DNA of 64,000 bases from Actinoplanes sp. N902-109. GTDB lineage: Bacteria > Actinomycetota > Actinomycetes > Mycobacteriales > Micromonosporaceae. The DNA lies in NCBI RefSeq assembly GCF_000389965.1, contig NC_021191.1:5333501-5397500 (forward strand). The letters run 5' to 3'. This document shows positions 1 through 8,790 of the stretch, in pieces. How positions within the stretch are numbered: the first letter of the stretch is position 1; every line of letters starts with the position of its first letter. The position numbers and the translations under genes are program-made. Below the pieces are notes generated by a model, which was not told where the DNA came from, did not search any database, and saw nothing but the letters and a program-made list of their open reading frames with translations.

Positions 1-222
1 TTCGCCGCGTCCGCCGACCCGGTGATCGGGCCGGTCGTGCGCCAGTGCTTCGGTGCCTTCTATCTGACGGTCCGCGATCTGACCGGGGCCACGGTGGCGG
101 AGGCGCGCGACTTCATCGCCACCGGGATGTTGCTCACCGTGCTCGGTGCGATGCGCGTCGCCGGGCCCGACGCCGTGCCGCAGGAGCCCTGGATGGCCGA
201 GCTCCTGACCTTCGAGGACTAG
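1..222 (+). CDS. TetR-family regulator, C-terminal fragment (gene runs off the left edge)
   Basis: The reading frame is open from the first base and ends at TAG 220-222, giving the last 73 residues of a longer protein. The mostly helical, hydrophobic stretch ending in ELLTFED resembles the ligand-binding C-terminal domain of a TetR-type repressor. The DNA-binding half lies outside the window, so the family call is an inference from general character only. The stop overlaps the stop of the convergent DHPS-like gene by 4 bp. Confidence 0.45.
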   Translation, partial: FAASADPVIGPVVRQCFGAFYLTVRDLTGATVAEARDFIATGMLLTVLGAMRVAGPDAVPQEPWMAELLTFED

Positions 223-1100
223 AGATTGTGCCGGGTGTACGCCGGAGCGCGGTACCCGAGCATCGCCTCCGTCATCCGCACCGCGTCCACCGCCGCCTTG
301 ACGTCGTGGACCCGGACGATGCGGGCCCCGTTGAGGATCCAGAAGACGAGCGCGGCGACCGTGCCGGCGAGCCGTTCGCGTTGCGGGGCGTCCAGGGACT
401 CGCCGATGAAGTCCTTGTTGCTCACCGCGGCGAGCAGCGGGTGCCCCAGCTCGGCGATGTCGCGCAGGCGCCGGCTGAGCTCCAGGGTGTGCAGGGTGTT
501 CTTGTTCAGGTCCGGCCCCGGGTCGATGATCAGCTGCTCCGGGCGTACCCCACGGTCCAGGGCGAGGGCCACCCGGGCCCGCAGGAAGCCGGCGACCTCG
601 GCCACGACGTCGCCGTAGCGGGGTCGCGGATGTTCGGTGCGCGGCGGGGCGAGGCTGTGGGTGATGACCAGCGAGGCGTCCGTGCCCGCGACGGCGTCGG
701 CCATCGCGGGGTCGCGCAGCCCGGAGGTGTCGTTGATGACGGCGGCACCCGCCTTGATCACCTCGCGGGCGACCTCGGGGCGGTAGGTGTCCACCGAGAC
801 CACGGCCAGCCCCTGCGCCGCCTCGACCACCGGCAGCACCCGGTCCAGCTCCTCGGCCACCGGCACCGGCGGGCCGGGCGCGAACGGCACCCCGCCGATG
901 TCGATCCAGTCGGCGCCGGCGGCGGCCGCCGCACGCACCGCCTCGGTCGCCTTCCCCAGCGCGAACGTGCGGCCTCGATCATGGAACGAGTCGGGGGTGC
1001 GATTGACGATCGCCATCACCGCGACGCGCCGCGAGAAATCGTACGAACGCCCGCCGATGAGTCGTTCTGCACTGATCAGCGGTGGTTCGTAGTGGCTCAC
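219..1100 (-). CDS. folP2: Dihydropteroate synthase-like protein, FolP2 type
   Basis: This 293-aa protein has a TIM-barrel pterin-binding domain. Visible motifs are MAIVNRTPDSFHDRG near residue 30 (the DHPS phosphate/pterin loop), GADWIDIGG, SVDTYRPEVA, INDTSGL, IDPGPDLNKNT and ALSNKD-like AVSNKDFIGE. The NRTPDSF form and the NKNT/SNKD segments match the FolP2 paralogue of mycobacteria rather than the FolP1 sitting in a folate operon. In mycobacteria FolP2 is reported to lack clear DHPS activity, so a true folate role is uncertain. No folB, folK or folE is adjacent. It starts at ATG 1100, divergent from the ABC exporter. Confidence 0.8.
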   Translation of the reverse strand: MSHYEPPLISAERLIGGRSYDFSRRVAVMAIVNRTPDSFHDRGRTFALGKATEAVRAAAAAGADWIDIGGVPFAPGPPVPVAEELDRVLPVVEAAQGLAVVSVDTYRPEVAREVIKAGAAVINDTSGLRDPAMADAVAGTDASLVITHSLAPPRTEHPRPRYGDVVAEVAGFLRARVALALDRGVRPEQLIIDPGPDLNKNTLHTLELSRRLRDIAELGHPLLAAVSNKDFIGESLDAPQRERLAGTVAALVFWILNGARIVRVHDVKAAVDAVRMTEAMLGYRAPAYTRHNL

Positions 1101-1206
1101 CCGGCGAGACTACCCGGGCTGTGCGGCACCGGCCGGACGGCCCGGAACTTGCGGTGTAAAAAGAACCCGCCGCAACGGTTCCGTGAGTTGATCGCCGCGC
1201 AATAGG

Positions 1207-2916
1207 GTGCAACGTGTGACGGATACGGGACTCGCAGTTGCCGATTTACGGGACCCGGTGCGTTTCCTCTGGTGGCTGATGCGTTGCCAGAAGCGCCGGA
1301 TCGCCGTGGGGGCGGTGCTCGGGTCCACGTGGATGGCCGGGCTGGCGCTCTCCCCGTACCTGTTGTCGCAGGCCGTGGATCGCGGGCTGCACCGCCGTGA
1401 CCTGCCTGAACTCGGCGTCTGGGCCGGGCTGCTGTTCGGCACCGGCGCGGTCAACGCCACCCTCGCGATGCTCCGGCACCGCACCATGACCCGGATCCGG
1501 CTGGACGGGGCGATGCGCACCCTGCGCTGCGTGCTCGCCCATGCGACCCGGCTCGGGGTGGCACTCCCCCGCCGGTTCGGCGCCGGTGAGGCGGTCACCA
1601 TCGGCGTGGCAGACGTGTGGGTGCTCGCGCAGGCGCTCACGGTCACCGGGCCGGGGATCGGTGCGGTTCTGGCGTACGGAATCGTCGCGGTCCTGCTGCT
1701 GAGGATCTCCCCGCTGCTCGCGGTGGTGGTGCTGGCGGGGGTGCCCGTGCTGGCCCTCGCCGTCGGGCCGATGCTGCGCAGCCTGCAACGGGCCGGGCTG
1801 AGCTACCGGGAGCGGCAGGGCGAGCTGGCCGACCGGCTGATCGACGTGGTCGGCGGGCTGAAGGTGCTCAACGGGCTGGGCGGCAAGGAGACGTTCGCGG
1901 TGCGCTACCACCGGGAGTCGCAGGGGGTGATCCCCGAGGGCTACCGGGTCGGGGCGGTCACCAGCTGGATCCAGGCGCTCGGCTTCGGGCTGCCGGCCCT
2001 GTTCCTGGCCGTGGTGATCTGGCTGGCCGCCCGGATGGCCGCGCAGGGCCTGATCACCGCGGGCGAACTGGTCGCGGTCTGGGGGTACGCGGCGATGCTG
2101 GTCGTACCGGTCGCGTTCCTCATCGAGGGCGGCTTCGACGTCGGGCACGCGCTGGTGGCCGGGCGCCGGATCCTGGCGTTCCTGCGGCTGCCGGCCGAGC
2201 CGCCCCGGATGGTGGCGGCGCCCCGGCACGAGGCCGCGCTGTACGACCCGCAGTCCGGGGTGCTGGTACGCCCAGGGCGCTTCACCGCGCTGGCCTGCGC
2301 CCGCACCGGCGACGCGGCCGCCGTGGTCGACCGGCTCGGCGGCTACGGGCCCACCGACGCGACGTGGGGTGACGAGCGGGTCGACGCGGTGGCCGTACGC
2401 GAACCGATCCTGGTCGCCGAGCCCGAGGCCTACCTGTTCGGCGGCACCCTGCACGAGGTGGTCGCCGGGCGGCACGACCCCGACCCGCGGGCGGTGGCAC
2501 GCGCGCTGCACGTCGCCGCGGCCGACGACATCGTGGCCGGCACGCCGGAGGGCACCGGGTTGCGCGTCGAGGACTGCGGCCGCAACCTGTCCGGCGGCCA
2601 GCGCCAGCGCATCCGGCTGGCCCGCGCGGTGCTCGCCGACCCGGAGGTCCTGCTCGCCGTGGACCCCACCTCCGCGGTCGACGCGCACACCGAGGCGGCC
2701 ATCGCCGACCGCCTGCCGGCCGCTCGGGCCGGGCGCACCACGCTGGTCACCACGACCTCACCGGCGCTGCTGGAACGGGCGGACGTGGTGCACTACCTCG
2801 CCGGGGGCCGGGTCGTGGCCACCGGGACCCATCATGAGCTGCTCGGCGCCGCCCCCGGTTACCGGGCGCTGGTCAGCCGGGACCGGGAGGACGAGCCGGC
2901 CGAGGCCGTGCGGTGA
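1207..2916 (+). CDS. ABC exporter half-transporter with degenerate Walker A and B
   Basis: This 569-aa protein has an N-terminal six-helix exporter domain (about residues 1-320) and a C-terminal nucleotide-binding domain. The NBD is abnormal. The expected Walker A GxxGxGK[ST] is replaced near residues 359-370 by ALACARTGDAAAVV with no lysine. The Walker B segment reads LLAVDPTSAVD (about 482-492), so the magnesium-binding aspartate is valine and the catalytic glutamate is aspartate. The signature LSGGQRQR (about 461-468) is perfect. Its partner starts 4 nt inside its stop codon and has the opposite defects, so the two should form a heterodimer with one working ATPase site. Start is GTG 1207; an in-frame GTG at 1216 is an alternative. 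The substrate is unknown, and lipid or drug export is possible. Confidence 0.88.
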   Translation: MQRVTDTGLAVADLRDPVRFLWWLMRCQKRRIAVGAVLGSTWMAGLALSPYLLSQAVDRGLHRRDLPELGVWAGLLFGTGAVNATLAMLRHRTMTRIRLDGAMRTLRCVLAHATRLGVALPRRFGAGEAVTIGVADVWVLAQALTVTGPGIGAVLAYGIVAVLLLRISPLLAVVVLAGVPVLALAVGPMLRSLQRAGLSYRERQGELADRLIDVVGGLKVLNGLGGKETFAVRYHRESQGVIPEGYRVGAVTSWIQALGFGLPALFLAVVIWLAARMAAQGLITAGELVAVWGYAAMLVVPVAFLIEGGFDVGHALVAGRRILAFLRLPAEPPRMVAAPRHEAALYDPQSGVLVRPGRFTALACARTGDAAAVVDRLGGYGPTDATWGDERVDAVAVREPILVAEPEAYLFGGTLHEVVAGRHDPDPRAVARALHVAAADDIVAGTPEGTGLRVEDCGRNLSGGQRQRIRLARAVLADPEVLLAVDPTSAVDAHTEAAIADRLPAARAGRTTLVTTTSPALLERADVVHYLAGGRVVATGTHHELLGAAPGYRALVSRDREDEPAEAVR

Positions 2917-4643
2917 CCCCGTTACCCGTCGCCGGGCGCGCGCAGGCGCACCGGGCGGCCTTCGCACTGATCCGCGCGGACAAGCGTGCGGTCGTGCTGA
3001 TGGTGCTGCTGAACGCGGTCGCGGCGATCGCCGGGCTGGCCGGGCCGTGGCTGCTCGGGCGGATCGTGGACGCCGTCGCGGCGGGCCGCACCTCGGTGTC
3101 CACCATCGACCATCTCGCCCTCACCATCCTGGTGTGCACACTCGCCCAGATCGTGCTGGCGCGCACCGCCCTGGCGGTCGGTTACCGCTTCGGCGAGCGC
3201 ACCGCGGCCCGGGTACGCGAGCGCTTCCTCGACCGGGTGCTCGCCCTGCCGCCCGCGATGGCCGAACGGGTGCCGACCGGCGACCTGGCCGCGCGGGGCA
3301 CGGCCGACGTCGGCGCGGTCGCCACCACGCTGCGCGACGCCGTGCCGGAGGTGCTCGTCGCCGCCGGCCAGGCCCTGTTCGTGCTGGTGGCGGTGTTCGT
3401 CGTGAGCCCGCTGCTGGGCACGGTCGGGGTGCTCGGGCTGTCCGGCATCGCCGTGGCGACCCGCTGGTACCTGCGCCGGGCCCGGCAGGCTTATCTGGAC
3501 GAGGGCGCGGCCGGGTCGGCGCTGGCGGATCAGGTGACGGCGGCGGTTCGCGGTGCCCGTACCGTCGAGGCCCTGGGCCTGCAGGAGTGCCGCGCCGCGG
3601 CCGACCGGGAGGTGCTCGGCCGGGCCCAGCGCACCCGCCTGCGCACGCTGTTCCTGCGCAGTGTCTTCTACCCGTCGGTGGATCTGTCCTATGTGGTGCC
3701 GGTCGTGACGGTGCTGCTGCTGGGCGGCGCCCTCTATCTGCAGGGCCGGCTCACGCTGGGCGAGGTCGCGGCGGCGGCGCTCTATCTGCGGCAGCTCGCG
3801 GTGCCGCTCGACGCCATCCTGATCTGGCTGGAACAGCTGCAGGCCAGCGGCGCCTCCTTCGCCCGGCTCGAAGGCCTGGCGGCCGTGCCCGCCCGCTCCC
3901 CCTGCGCGGGCACGCCGGCCGGCGACCGCATCGAGGTCCGGGACGTGCGTTATGCGTACGCCGGTGGGCGCGACGTGCTGCGCGGGGTCACCCTGACGGT
4001 CCGGCCGGGCGAGCGGCTCGCCCTGGTCGGGCCGTCCGGCGCGGGCAAGTCCACCCTCGGCCGGTTGCTCGCCGGCGTCGACCAGCCCGGCGCGGGCACG
4101 GTCACCGCGGGCGGCGTACCGGTCGCCGCGCTGCCGCCGGACGTGCTGCGCCGCCAGGTCGTGCTGGTCACCCAGGAACACCACATCTTCCGGGCCACGC
4201 TGCGCACTAACCTGTCCCTGGCCGCCCCGGACGCCACCGACGAGGCCCTGCTGGCGGCGCTGACCGTGGTCGGCGCGGACTGGGTGCCGGACCTGCCCGG
4301 CGGCCTGGACACCCCGCTGGGCGGCGACGGGTACGAACTCGACGGTGCCCGGGCCCAGCAGGTGGCGCTGGCCCGGGTGGTGCTGGCCGACCCGCACACC
4401 GTGGTGCTCGACGAGGCGACGGCGCTGCTGGACCCGGCGAAGGCCCGGGCGGCGGAGCGGGCGCTGGCGGCGGTGCTGCACTCCCGTACGGTGATCGCGA
4501 TAGCCCACCGCCTGCAGACCGCCCACGACGCCGACCGGGTCGCCGTGCTCGAAGCCGGCCGCGTGGTCGAACTGGGCACCCACGACGACCTGGTCGCGGC
4601 GGGCGGGGCGTACGCCGCGCTCTGGCGCACCTGGCACGGCTGA
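2913..4643 (+). CDS. ABC exporter half-transporter with intact Walker motifs and broken signature
   Basis: This is the 576-aa partner of the preceding half-transporter, translationally coupled through a GTGA overlap. The membrane domain covers about residues 1-330. The NBD has a canonical Walker A GPSGAGKST (about 373-381), Q-loop VTQEHH, Walker B VVLDEATALLD (about 496-507) and switch histidine in IAHRL. The ABC signature, normally LSGGQ, is ELDGARAQQ (about 475-483). In the head-to-tail dimer its Walker A pairs with the partner's perfect LSGGQ, making one consensus site. The other site is degenerate on both faces. Transcription meets the minus-strand AraC gene 9 bp downstream. Confidence 0.9.
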   Translation: MTPLPVAGRAQAHRAAFALIRADKRAVVLMVLLNAVAAIAGLAGPWLLGRIVDAVAAGRTSVSTIDHLALTILVCTLAQIVLARTALAVGYRFGERTAARVRERFLDRVLALPPAMAERVPTGDLAARGTADVGAVATTLRDAVPEVLVAAGQALFVLVAVFVVSPLLGTVGVLGLSGIAVATRWYLRRARQAYLDEGAAGSALADQVTAAVRGARTVEALGLQECRAAADREVLGRAQRTRLRTLFLRSVFYPSVDLSYVVPVVTVLLLGGALYLQGRLTLGEVAAAALYLRQLAVPLDAILIWLEQLQASGASFARLEGLAAVPARSPCAGTPAGDRIEVRDVRYAYAGGRDVLRGVTLTVRPGERLALVGPSGAGKSTLGRLLAGVDQPGAGTVTAGGVPVAALPPDVLRRQVVLVTQEHHIFRATLRTNLSLAAPDATDEALLAALTVVGADWVPDLPGGLDTPLGGDGYELDGARAQQVALARVVLADPHTVVLDEATALLDPAKARAAERALAAVLHSRTVIAIAHRLQTAHDADRVAVLEAGRVVELGTHDDLVAAGGAYAALWRTWHG

Positions 4644-4652
4644 ACCGGGTCG

Positions 4653-5522
4653 TCACACCGGTTCGACGGGCAGCCAGAGCTCGCACGCCGCGGTGCGGAA
4701 GTCGGCGGCGTGCTCGAGCACCGCCACGATCTCCGGACCCGGCCGCAGCCGCCACGGGTTGGCGGGGAACCAGCCGGTTGCGGTGCCGGCCCAGGCGTCC
4801 TGCAGGGTCTGCGGATAGGACCCCTCGGTCCGGAAGACCGCCCACCTGCCGGCCGGCACCTCGATGACGTCGAGACCGTCGGGGACCGGCGTGTCCGGGG
4901 ACACGGCGACCCCGTGCAGGTAGGTCAGCTCGCTCCCCTCGGCGCGGTCGGGGTCGAGGTTGTCGCTGATCGACAGCAGTCCGGCCGGCTCCCGATCGCT
5001 CAGGGCCTTCAAGCGCACGTGCTCCGCCGCCGGTAGTGCGGTGATGTGCCGCCGGATGTGCGGGTTGATGCCCTGGTGCACGAGCGGGACCCGGGCAGCG
5101 TGCCCGACGAGCCGGAACTCGCGGTGGTCGACGACGCGGGTCTCCATCCGTTCACTGCCGTCCACGGTCAGGCGGAATCTGATCCGTGGCTGGCTGCGCA
5201 GCGGCCCGCCGGCCTGCCGCACCGCACCGGGCCCGGCACCGTGGACCGCCCGGAACGCGCGCCCGAACGCCTCGGTCGAGCCGTATCCGCGCCGGACGGC
5301 GATGGTCAGCAGGCTTCCCTCGCCGCGCACGACAGCAGCGGCGGCGACGGTCATCCGGCGGCGGCGCAGATACTCCGACAGCGGCATGCCGGCCGGCGAC
5401 GAGAACATCCGGCGGAGGTGATATTCGGTCGTGCCCAGCGTCCTGGCGATCTGCTTGCCGTCGAAGTCCCCGGTCAGGCTCTCCTCGACCAGGTCGACGA
5501 GCCGGTTGAGGACCGGGATCAT
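4653..5522 (-). CDS. AraC-family transcriptional regulator with GyrI-like effector domain
   Basis: The 289-aa protein has an AraC double helix-turn-helix at the N-terminus (about residues 5-105, including GTTEYHLRRMF and GYGSTEAFGRAFRAVHG) and a GyrI-like small-molecule-binding domain in the rest (from about 125, with FRLVGHAARVPLVHQG and the conserved ending AACELWLPVEPV). This order is that of the Rob/SoxS-like GyrI-fused regulators, which sense amphipathic ligands. Start ATG 5520-5522 is fixed by a strong GGAGG about 8 nt upstream; a longer frame reading through has no support. It is divergent from the PhyH-type dioxygenase, which may be its target. Confidence 0.88.
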   Translation of the reverse strand: MIPVLNRLVDLVEESLTGDFDGKQIARTLGTTEYHLRRMFSSPAGMPLSEYLRRRRMTVAAAAVVRGEGSLLTIAVRRGYGSTEAFGRAFRAVHGAGPGAVRQAGGPLRSQPRIRFRLTVDGSERMETRVVDHREFRLVGHAARVPLVHQGINPHIRRHITALPAAEHVRLKALSDREPAGLLSISDNLDPDRAEGSELTYLHGVAVSPDTPVPDGLDVIEVPAGRWAVFRTEGSYPQTLQDAWAGTATGWFPANPWRLRPGPEIVAVLEHAADFRTAACELWLPVEPV

Positions 5523-5690
5523 GCAGCCTCCTTCCGCGGTGAACCTCGGCCGGGAGCTCGCCGGTCGTACCCGACCGTTGTGGGCGGTCCGATCATGGCC
5601 GGTCCGGGCGCACGCTTCGCGGGACCGCCCTGACAAAGGCTGCGCGGATAATGTCGGGTGGTCGGGAAATGGTCCCCGCAGGATAGCGGC

Positions 5691-6467
5691 ATGGACGACA
5701 CCACCCTGGTATCCCGCTTCCTGCGCGACGGCTTCGTGAAGCTGGAAGGCGCCGTCACACCGCGCGTGGCCGCGGACTGCGAGCGGCTGCTCTGGCGGGA
5801 GACGGGCTGCGATCCGGACGATCCGGGGACATGGACCCAGCCCGTGCACTGGGTGCCCGGCATGGCGCAGGGGCCGTTCGCCGCCGCGCCCAACTCCCCG
5901 TTCCTGCACCACGCGTACGACCTGCTCGCCGGTCCGGGACGGTGGGAGCCGCGTTACTCGCTGGGCACGTTCCCGCTCCGCTTCCCGCACGAGCAGGAGC
6001 CGGACGACGCCGGCTGGCACATCGAGGGCAGTTTTCTCCCGGAGGGCGAGAGCTGGTATTTCACCAATGTGCGCTCCCGCGGCCGGGCGCTGCTGATGCT
6101 GTTCCTGTTCAGCGAGGTGGGCGAGCGGGACGCCCCGACCCGGATCAGGGCCGGCTCGCACCTCGACGTGCCCCGGGTGCTGCAGAGGTACGAGGAGGCC
6201 GGGGCGAGCGGGCTGGCGCTGGCGTCCGATCTGGAGGCGGCGTCTGCGCATCGGCCACTCGCCCTCGCCACCGGCTCGCCGGGCGACGTGTTCCTGTGCC
6301 ATCCGTTCCTGGTGCACGCGGCGCAGCCGCATCACGGGGCCCGGCCGCGTTTCCTGGCCCAGCCGCCGTTGCTGCCCGCCGTGCCGTTCGAGCTGGAGCG
6401 GGCCGACGGCGCGTACTCAGCCGTGGAGATCGCGACCCGCCGGGGCCTCGGACCGGGCAGCCGCTGA
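5691..6467 (+). CDS. Phytanoyl-CoA dioxygenase (PhyH) family protein
   Basis: A 258-aa Fe(II)/2-oxoglutarate oxygenase-like protein. The double-stranded beta-helix shows a likely iron-binding HxE in GWHIEGSF (near residue 111) and a distal HPFLVHAAQPHHG segment followed by ARPRF, which supplies the second histidine and the 2OG-binding arginine. PhyH enzymes hydroxylate lipids or small metabolites; the substrate here cannot be read from the sequence. I chose ATG 5691 over GTG 5658 because MDDTTLVSRFLRDGFV matches the usual PhyH start (a helix then DGFVxLxGAV). Most homologues carry HxD, so the Glu variant should be checked. Confidence 0.75.
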   Translation: MDDTTLVSRFLRDGFVKLEGAVTPRVAADCERLLWRETGCDPDDPGTWTQPVHWVPGMAQGPFAAAPNSPFLHHAYDLLAGPGRWEPRYSLGTFPLRFPHEQEPDDAGWHIEGSFLPEGESWYFTNVRSRGRALLMLFLFSEVGERDAPTRIRAGSHLDVPRVLQRYEEAGASGLALASDLEAASAHRPLALATGSPGDVFLCHPFLVHAAQPHHGARPRFLAQPPLLPAVPFELERADGAYSAVEIATRRGLGPGSR

Positions 6468-6561
6468 GCGCGGGCGGGCCGGCGAGCCGGGATCCCGGGC
6501 AGTTGAACGGGTGTCGCCTCGGACGGCCGTTCTCGTCGTACCCGGCTGTTAGGTTCAGGCC

Positions 6562-7701
6562 GTGTTCGATTCCCTGACGTGTGCGTACGGTCCGGCGTCC
6601 GAGGTCCCCGAGTTGCTCGCGGGGCTGCGGTCGGCCGATGGCGTGCGGCGTGGGTTCGCCCGGTCCGAGTTGGAGCACATGCTGGCCCATGAGGGGACCA
6701 AGTATGAGGCGAGCGTTGCCGCAGTGCCGTTCCTCATCGAGATCTTCACCGATCCGGCCGGGTGCGGCCGGGTGGAGGCGTACGAGCTGCTGACGCTCAT
6801 CTCGGACAACGGTGAGCTGCCGCGGCACCGCACCCGGTCCGGCGGGCCGACGCTGGGTGAGCTGACCCGGCGCCGGTTCGAGTGGCGGCTGTCGCGGCGA
6901 CCGGCCGACCCCGCCGAGCGGTACGGCTGGCACCAGGGGGAGCTGGAGCCGCCGATGACCGAGGCGCGGGCGTGGACGCTCCGCTCGTACGCCGCGGTCG
7001 GTGCCGGGCTTCCGGCGTACCTCCCGGTTGTCCGCGACCCGGACCCGCGGCTGCGGCTGGCCGCGGCTCATCTGCTGGCCGCCCATCCCGCGCCGGCGGC
7101 AGTGCCGGTGCTGACCGCCCAGCTGAGGGTGGAGTCGAGCCCGATGGTCGCCGCGTCGCTGTGCATCGCTGCCGGGCATTGCGGCGAGGCCGGCGATGTC
7201 GATCTGCTGCGGGTCCTGGCCCGGTGGCGCGAGTCCCCGCACCGGCTGGCCCACCTGTCCGCGTTGATGGCGATCGCGCAGCTCACCGATGCCCCCGACG
7301 AGCCGTTGCTCACCGAGCTGGCCGCGTGCGCGCTCGAACCGGAGGAGTGGATCGAGGACTGGCCGTTCCACGGCGACCCGTCCTGCGGTGCGTGCTGGGC
7401 GCTCGAGACGCTGACCCCGGCCGACAACCCGGGGCTGGCCCGCATCCTGCTCGACAAGCTGCGCGACCACCGGGCCGAGGCGTTCTACTACCCGGTCGTC
7501 GAGCTGCTCATCGGCCTGCTGTTCGGGGCGGCCCCGCTGCCCGACACCGCGCGCTTCGCCGACCTGACCCCCGCGCAGCAGGAGCTGGTCCGGCTCACGA
7601 TCCAGCACCGGCTGCTGGTGGAGGCCCCGATGCCCAGCGCGTTCGCCGGTTGCAACCTGCCGATGGAGGAGGTGTCGCTGGCCGTGTGGGCCGAGCTGTG
7701 A
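6562..7701 (+). CDS. HEAT-repeat protein of unknown function
   Basis: A 379-aa soluble alpha-helical protein. Repeated units such as LRLAAAHLLAAHPAPAAVPVL, ASLCIAAGHCGEAGDVDLL and HLSALMAIAQLTDAPD have the helix-turn-helix spacing of HEAT/PBS-lyase-like repeats. The N-terminal motif EHMLAHEGTKYEASVAAVPFLIE is common in Streptomyces HEAT proteins. No catalytic residues are evident, so it is probably a protein-interaction scaffold. The stop is 3 bp before the convergent LacI gene. A broken relative of the same general type lies at 26903-27818. Confidence 0.75.
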   Translation: MFDSLTCAYGPASEVPELLAGLRSADGVRRGFARSELEHMLAHEGTKYEASVAAVPFLIEIFTDPAGCGRVEAYELLTLISDNGELPRHRTRSGGPTLGELTRRRFEWRLSRRPADPAERYGWHQGELEPPMTEARAWTLRSYAAVGAGLPAYLPVVRDPDPRLRLAAAHLLAAHPAPAAVPVLTAQLRVESSPMVAASLCIAAGHCGEAGDVDLLRVLARWRESPHRLAHLSALMAIAQLTDAPDEPLLTELAACALEPEEWIEDWPFHGDPSCGACWALETLTPADNPGLARILLDKLRDHRAEAFYYPVVELLIGLLFGAAPLPDTARFADLTPAQQELVRLTIQHRLLVEAPMPSAFAGCNLPMEEVSLAVWAEL

Positions 7702-7704
7702 CCG

Positions 7705-8703
7705 CTATCTCGGGCGCGGGGCGGCGGTGCTGTCGCGGACGACGAGCTCGGTGGCGAGTTCGACGCGCGGGGCCTCGATGTCGGCGCCCGCGGCCAGGCG
7801 CAGGGCGGTGCGGGCGGCCAGCGCGCCCATCTCGGCGAGCGGCTGGCGCACCGTGGTCAGCGGCGGGGACGCCCAGCGGGCCTCGGGCAGGTCGTCGAAG
7901 CCGACCACGCTGAGGTCGTCGGGCACCCGCAGGCCCTTGTGCCGGGCGGCCTCGTAGACGCCGAGGGCCATGGTGTCGCTGGAGGCGAAGACGGCGGTGG
8001 GCGGGTCGGCCATCTCGAGCAGCGACATGCCGCCGGTGTACCCGGACTCGTAGAGGAAGTCGCCCTGACGGATGAGGCTCTCGTCGGGGTGTTCCAGCCC
8101 GGCGCGGTAACCGTCGAGCCGGGCGCGGCTGCACAGCAGTTGCTTGGGCCCGGCGATGAAGCCGATCCGGCGGTGGCCCAGCGACGCCAGGTGCTGGGTG
8201 GCGGACAGCCCGCCGGCCCAGTTGGTCGCGCCGATCACCGGGATGTCCAGCGGGGCACCGCCGGCCGGGTCGACGACCACCACGGGGATGTTGAGCCGTT
8301 GCAGCTCGGCGTAGACCGGGGTGGTCAGGTCGCTGGTGACGAAGATGACCCCGTCGGACTGGCGGGCGTACAGGTTCTGCAGCCACTGCCGGGTGGCGGC
8401 GGAGCGCCGGTGCACGGCCGAGACGACGGTGCCCACGCCGGAGGTGTGCATCACGTCCTCGACGCCGCGGATCAGCTCGACCGCCCAGGGGCTGTCCAGG
8501 TCGTTGAAGACCAGGTCGACCAGCGCCGCCCGGCCGGGTTGCTGGCGCGAGGCGCGGCGCCGGTAGCCGTGTTGTTTGAGCAGCTTCTCGACCAGCTCGC
8601 GGGTCTGCGGTGCCACGTCGGCGCGCCCGTTGAGAACCCGGGAGACGGTGGGCACGGAGACGCCGGCCTCACTGGCGATCGCGGCGATGGTCACGCGGGC
8701 CAC
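7705..8703 (-). CDS. LacI-family transcriptional repressor (first of two paralogues)
   Basis: A 332-aa protein with the LacI helix-turn-helix at the extreme N-terminus (TIAAIASEAGVSVPTVSRVLNG) and a periplasmic-binding-protein-like effector domain (for example VGFDDLPEARWASPPLTTVRQP). I chose GTG 8701-8703, which places MARVT directly before the HTH and has a gaggagg ribosome-binding site. The open frame continues far upstream only as antisense of the ceramidase gene. It closely resembles the LacI at 29160-30167, so both probably read related operators. It is divergent from the ceramidase gene, and a near-match to the shared operator lies just before its own start. Confidence 0.9.
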   Translation of the reverse strand: MARVTIAAIASEAGVSVPTVSRVLNGRADVAPQTRELVEKLLKQHGYRRRASRQQPGRAALVDLVFNDLDSPWAVELIRGVEDVMHTSGVGTVVSAVHRRSAATRQWLQNLYARQSDGVIFVTSDLTTPVYAELQRLNIPVVVVDPAGGAPLDIPVIGATNWAGGLSATQHLASLGHRRIGFIAGPKQLLCSRARLDGYRAGLEHPDESLIRQGDFLYESGYTGGMSLLEMADPPTAVFASSDTMALGVYEAARHKGLRVPDDLSVVGFDDLPEARWASPPLTTVRQPLAEMGALAARTALRLAAGADIEAPRVELATELVVRDSTAAPRPR

Positions 8704-8714
8704 GGGCTCCTCCT

Positions 8715-8726
8715 CGTAACTTTCGG
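8715..8726. promoter_or_regulatory. Candidate LacI operator upstream of the LacI and ceramidase genes
   Basis: CGTAACTTTCGG sits 11 bp upstream of the LacI start in the divergent interval. It differs by one base from CGAAACTTTCGG, related to the CCGAAACTTCCGG sites near the second LacI gene. Autoregulation is inferred. Nearby CCGGAAGTATTCC and CCGGAAACGTGAAACG may be further half-sites. Confidence 0.4.
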
Positions 8727-8790
8727 CTGTGGATCCCGGAAGTATTCCACATGATCGTCCCGGAAACGTGAAACGTATTAGCATCCGTCT

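Noticed and set aside
1246..2688. A 480-aa minus-strand frame opposite the first ABC subunit
   Set aside because: Low-complexity antisense translation; the plus strand has NBD motifs and membrane helices.
8727..8790. A full copy of the CCGAAACTTCCGG operator before the ceramidase
   Set aside because: Only partial matches (CCGGAAGTATTCC, CCGGAAACGTGAAACG) are present; not enough to call a site.
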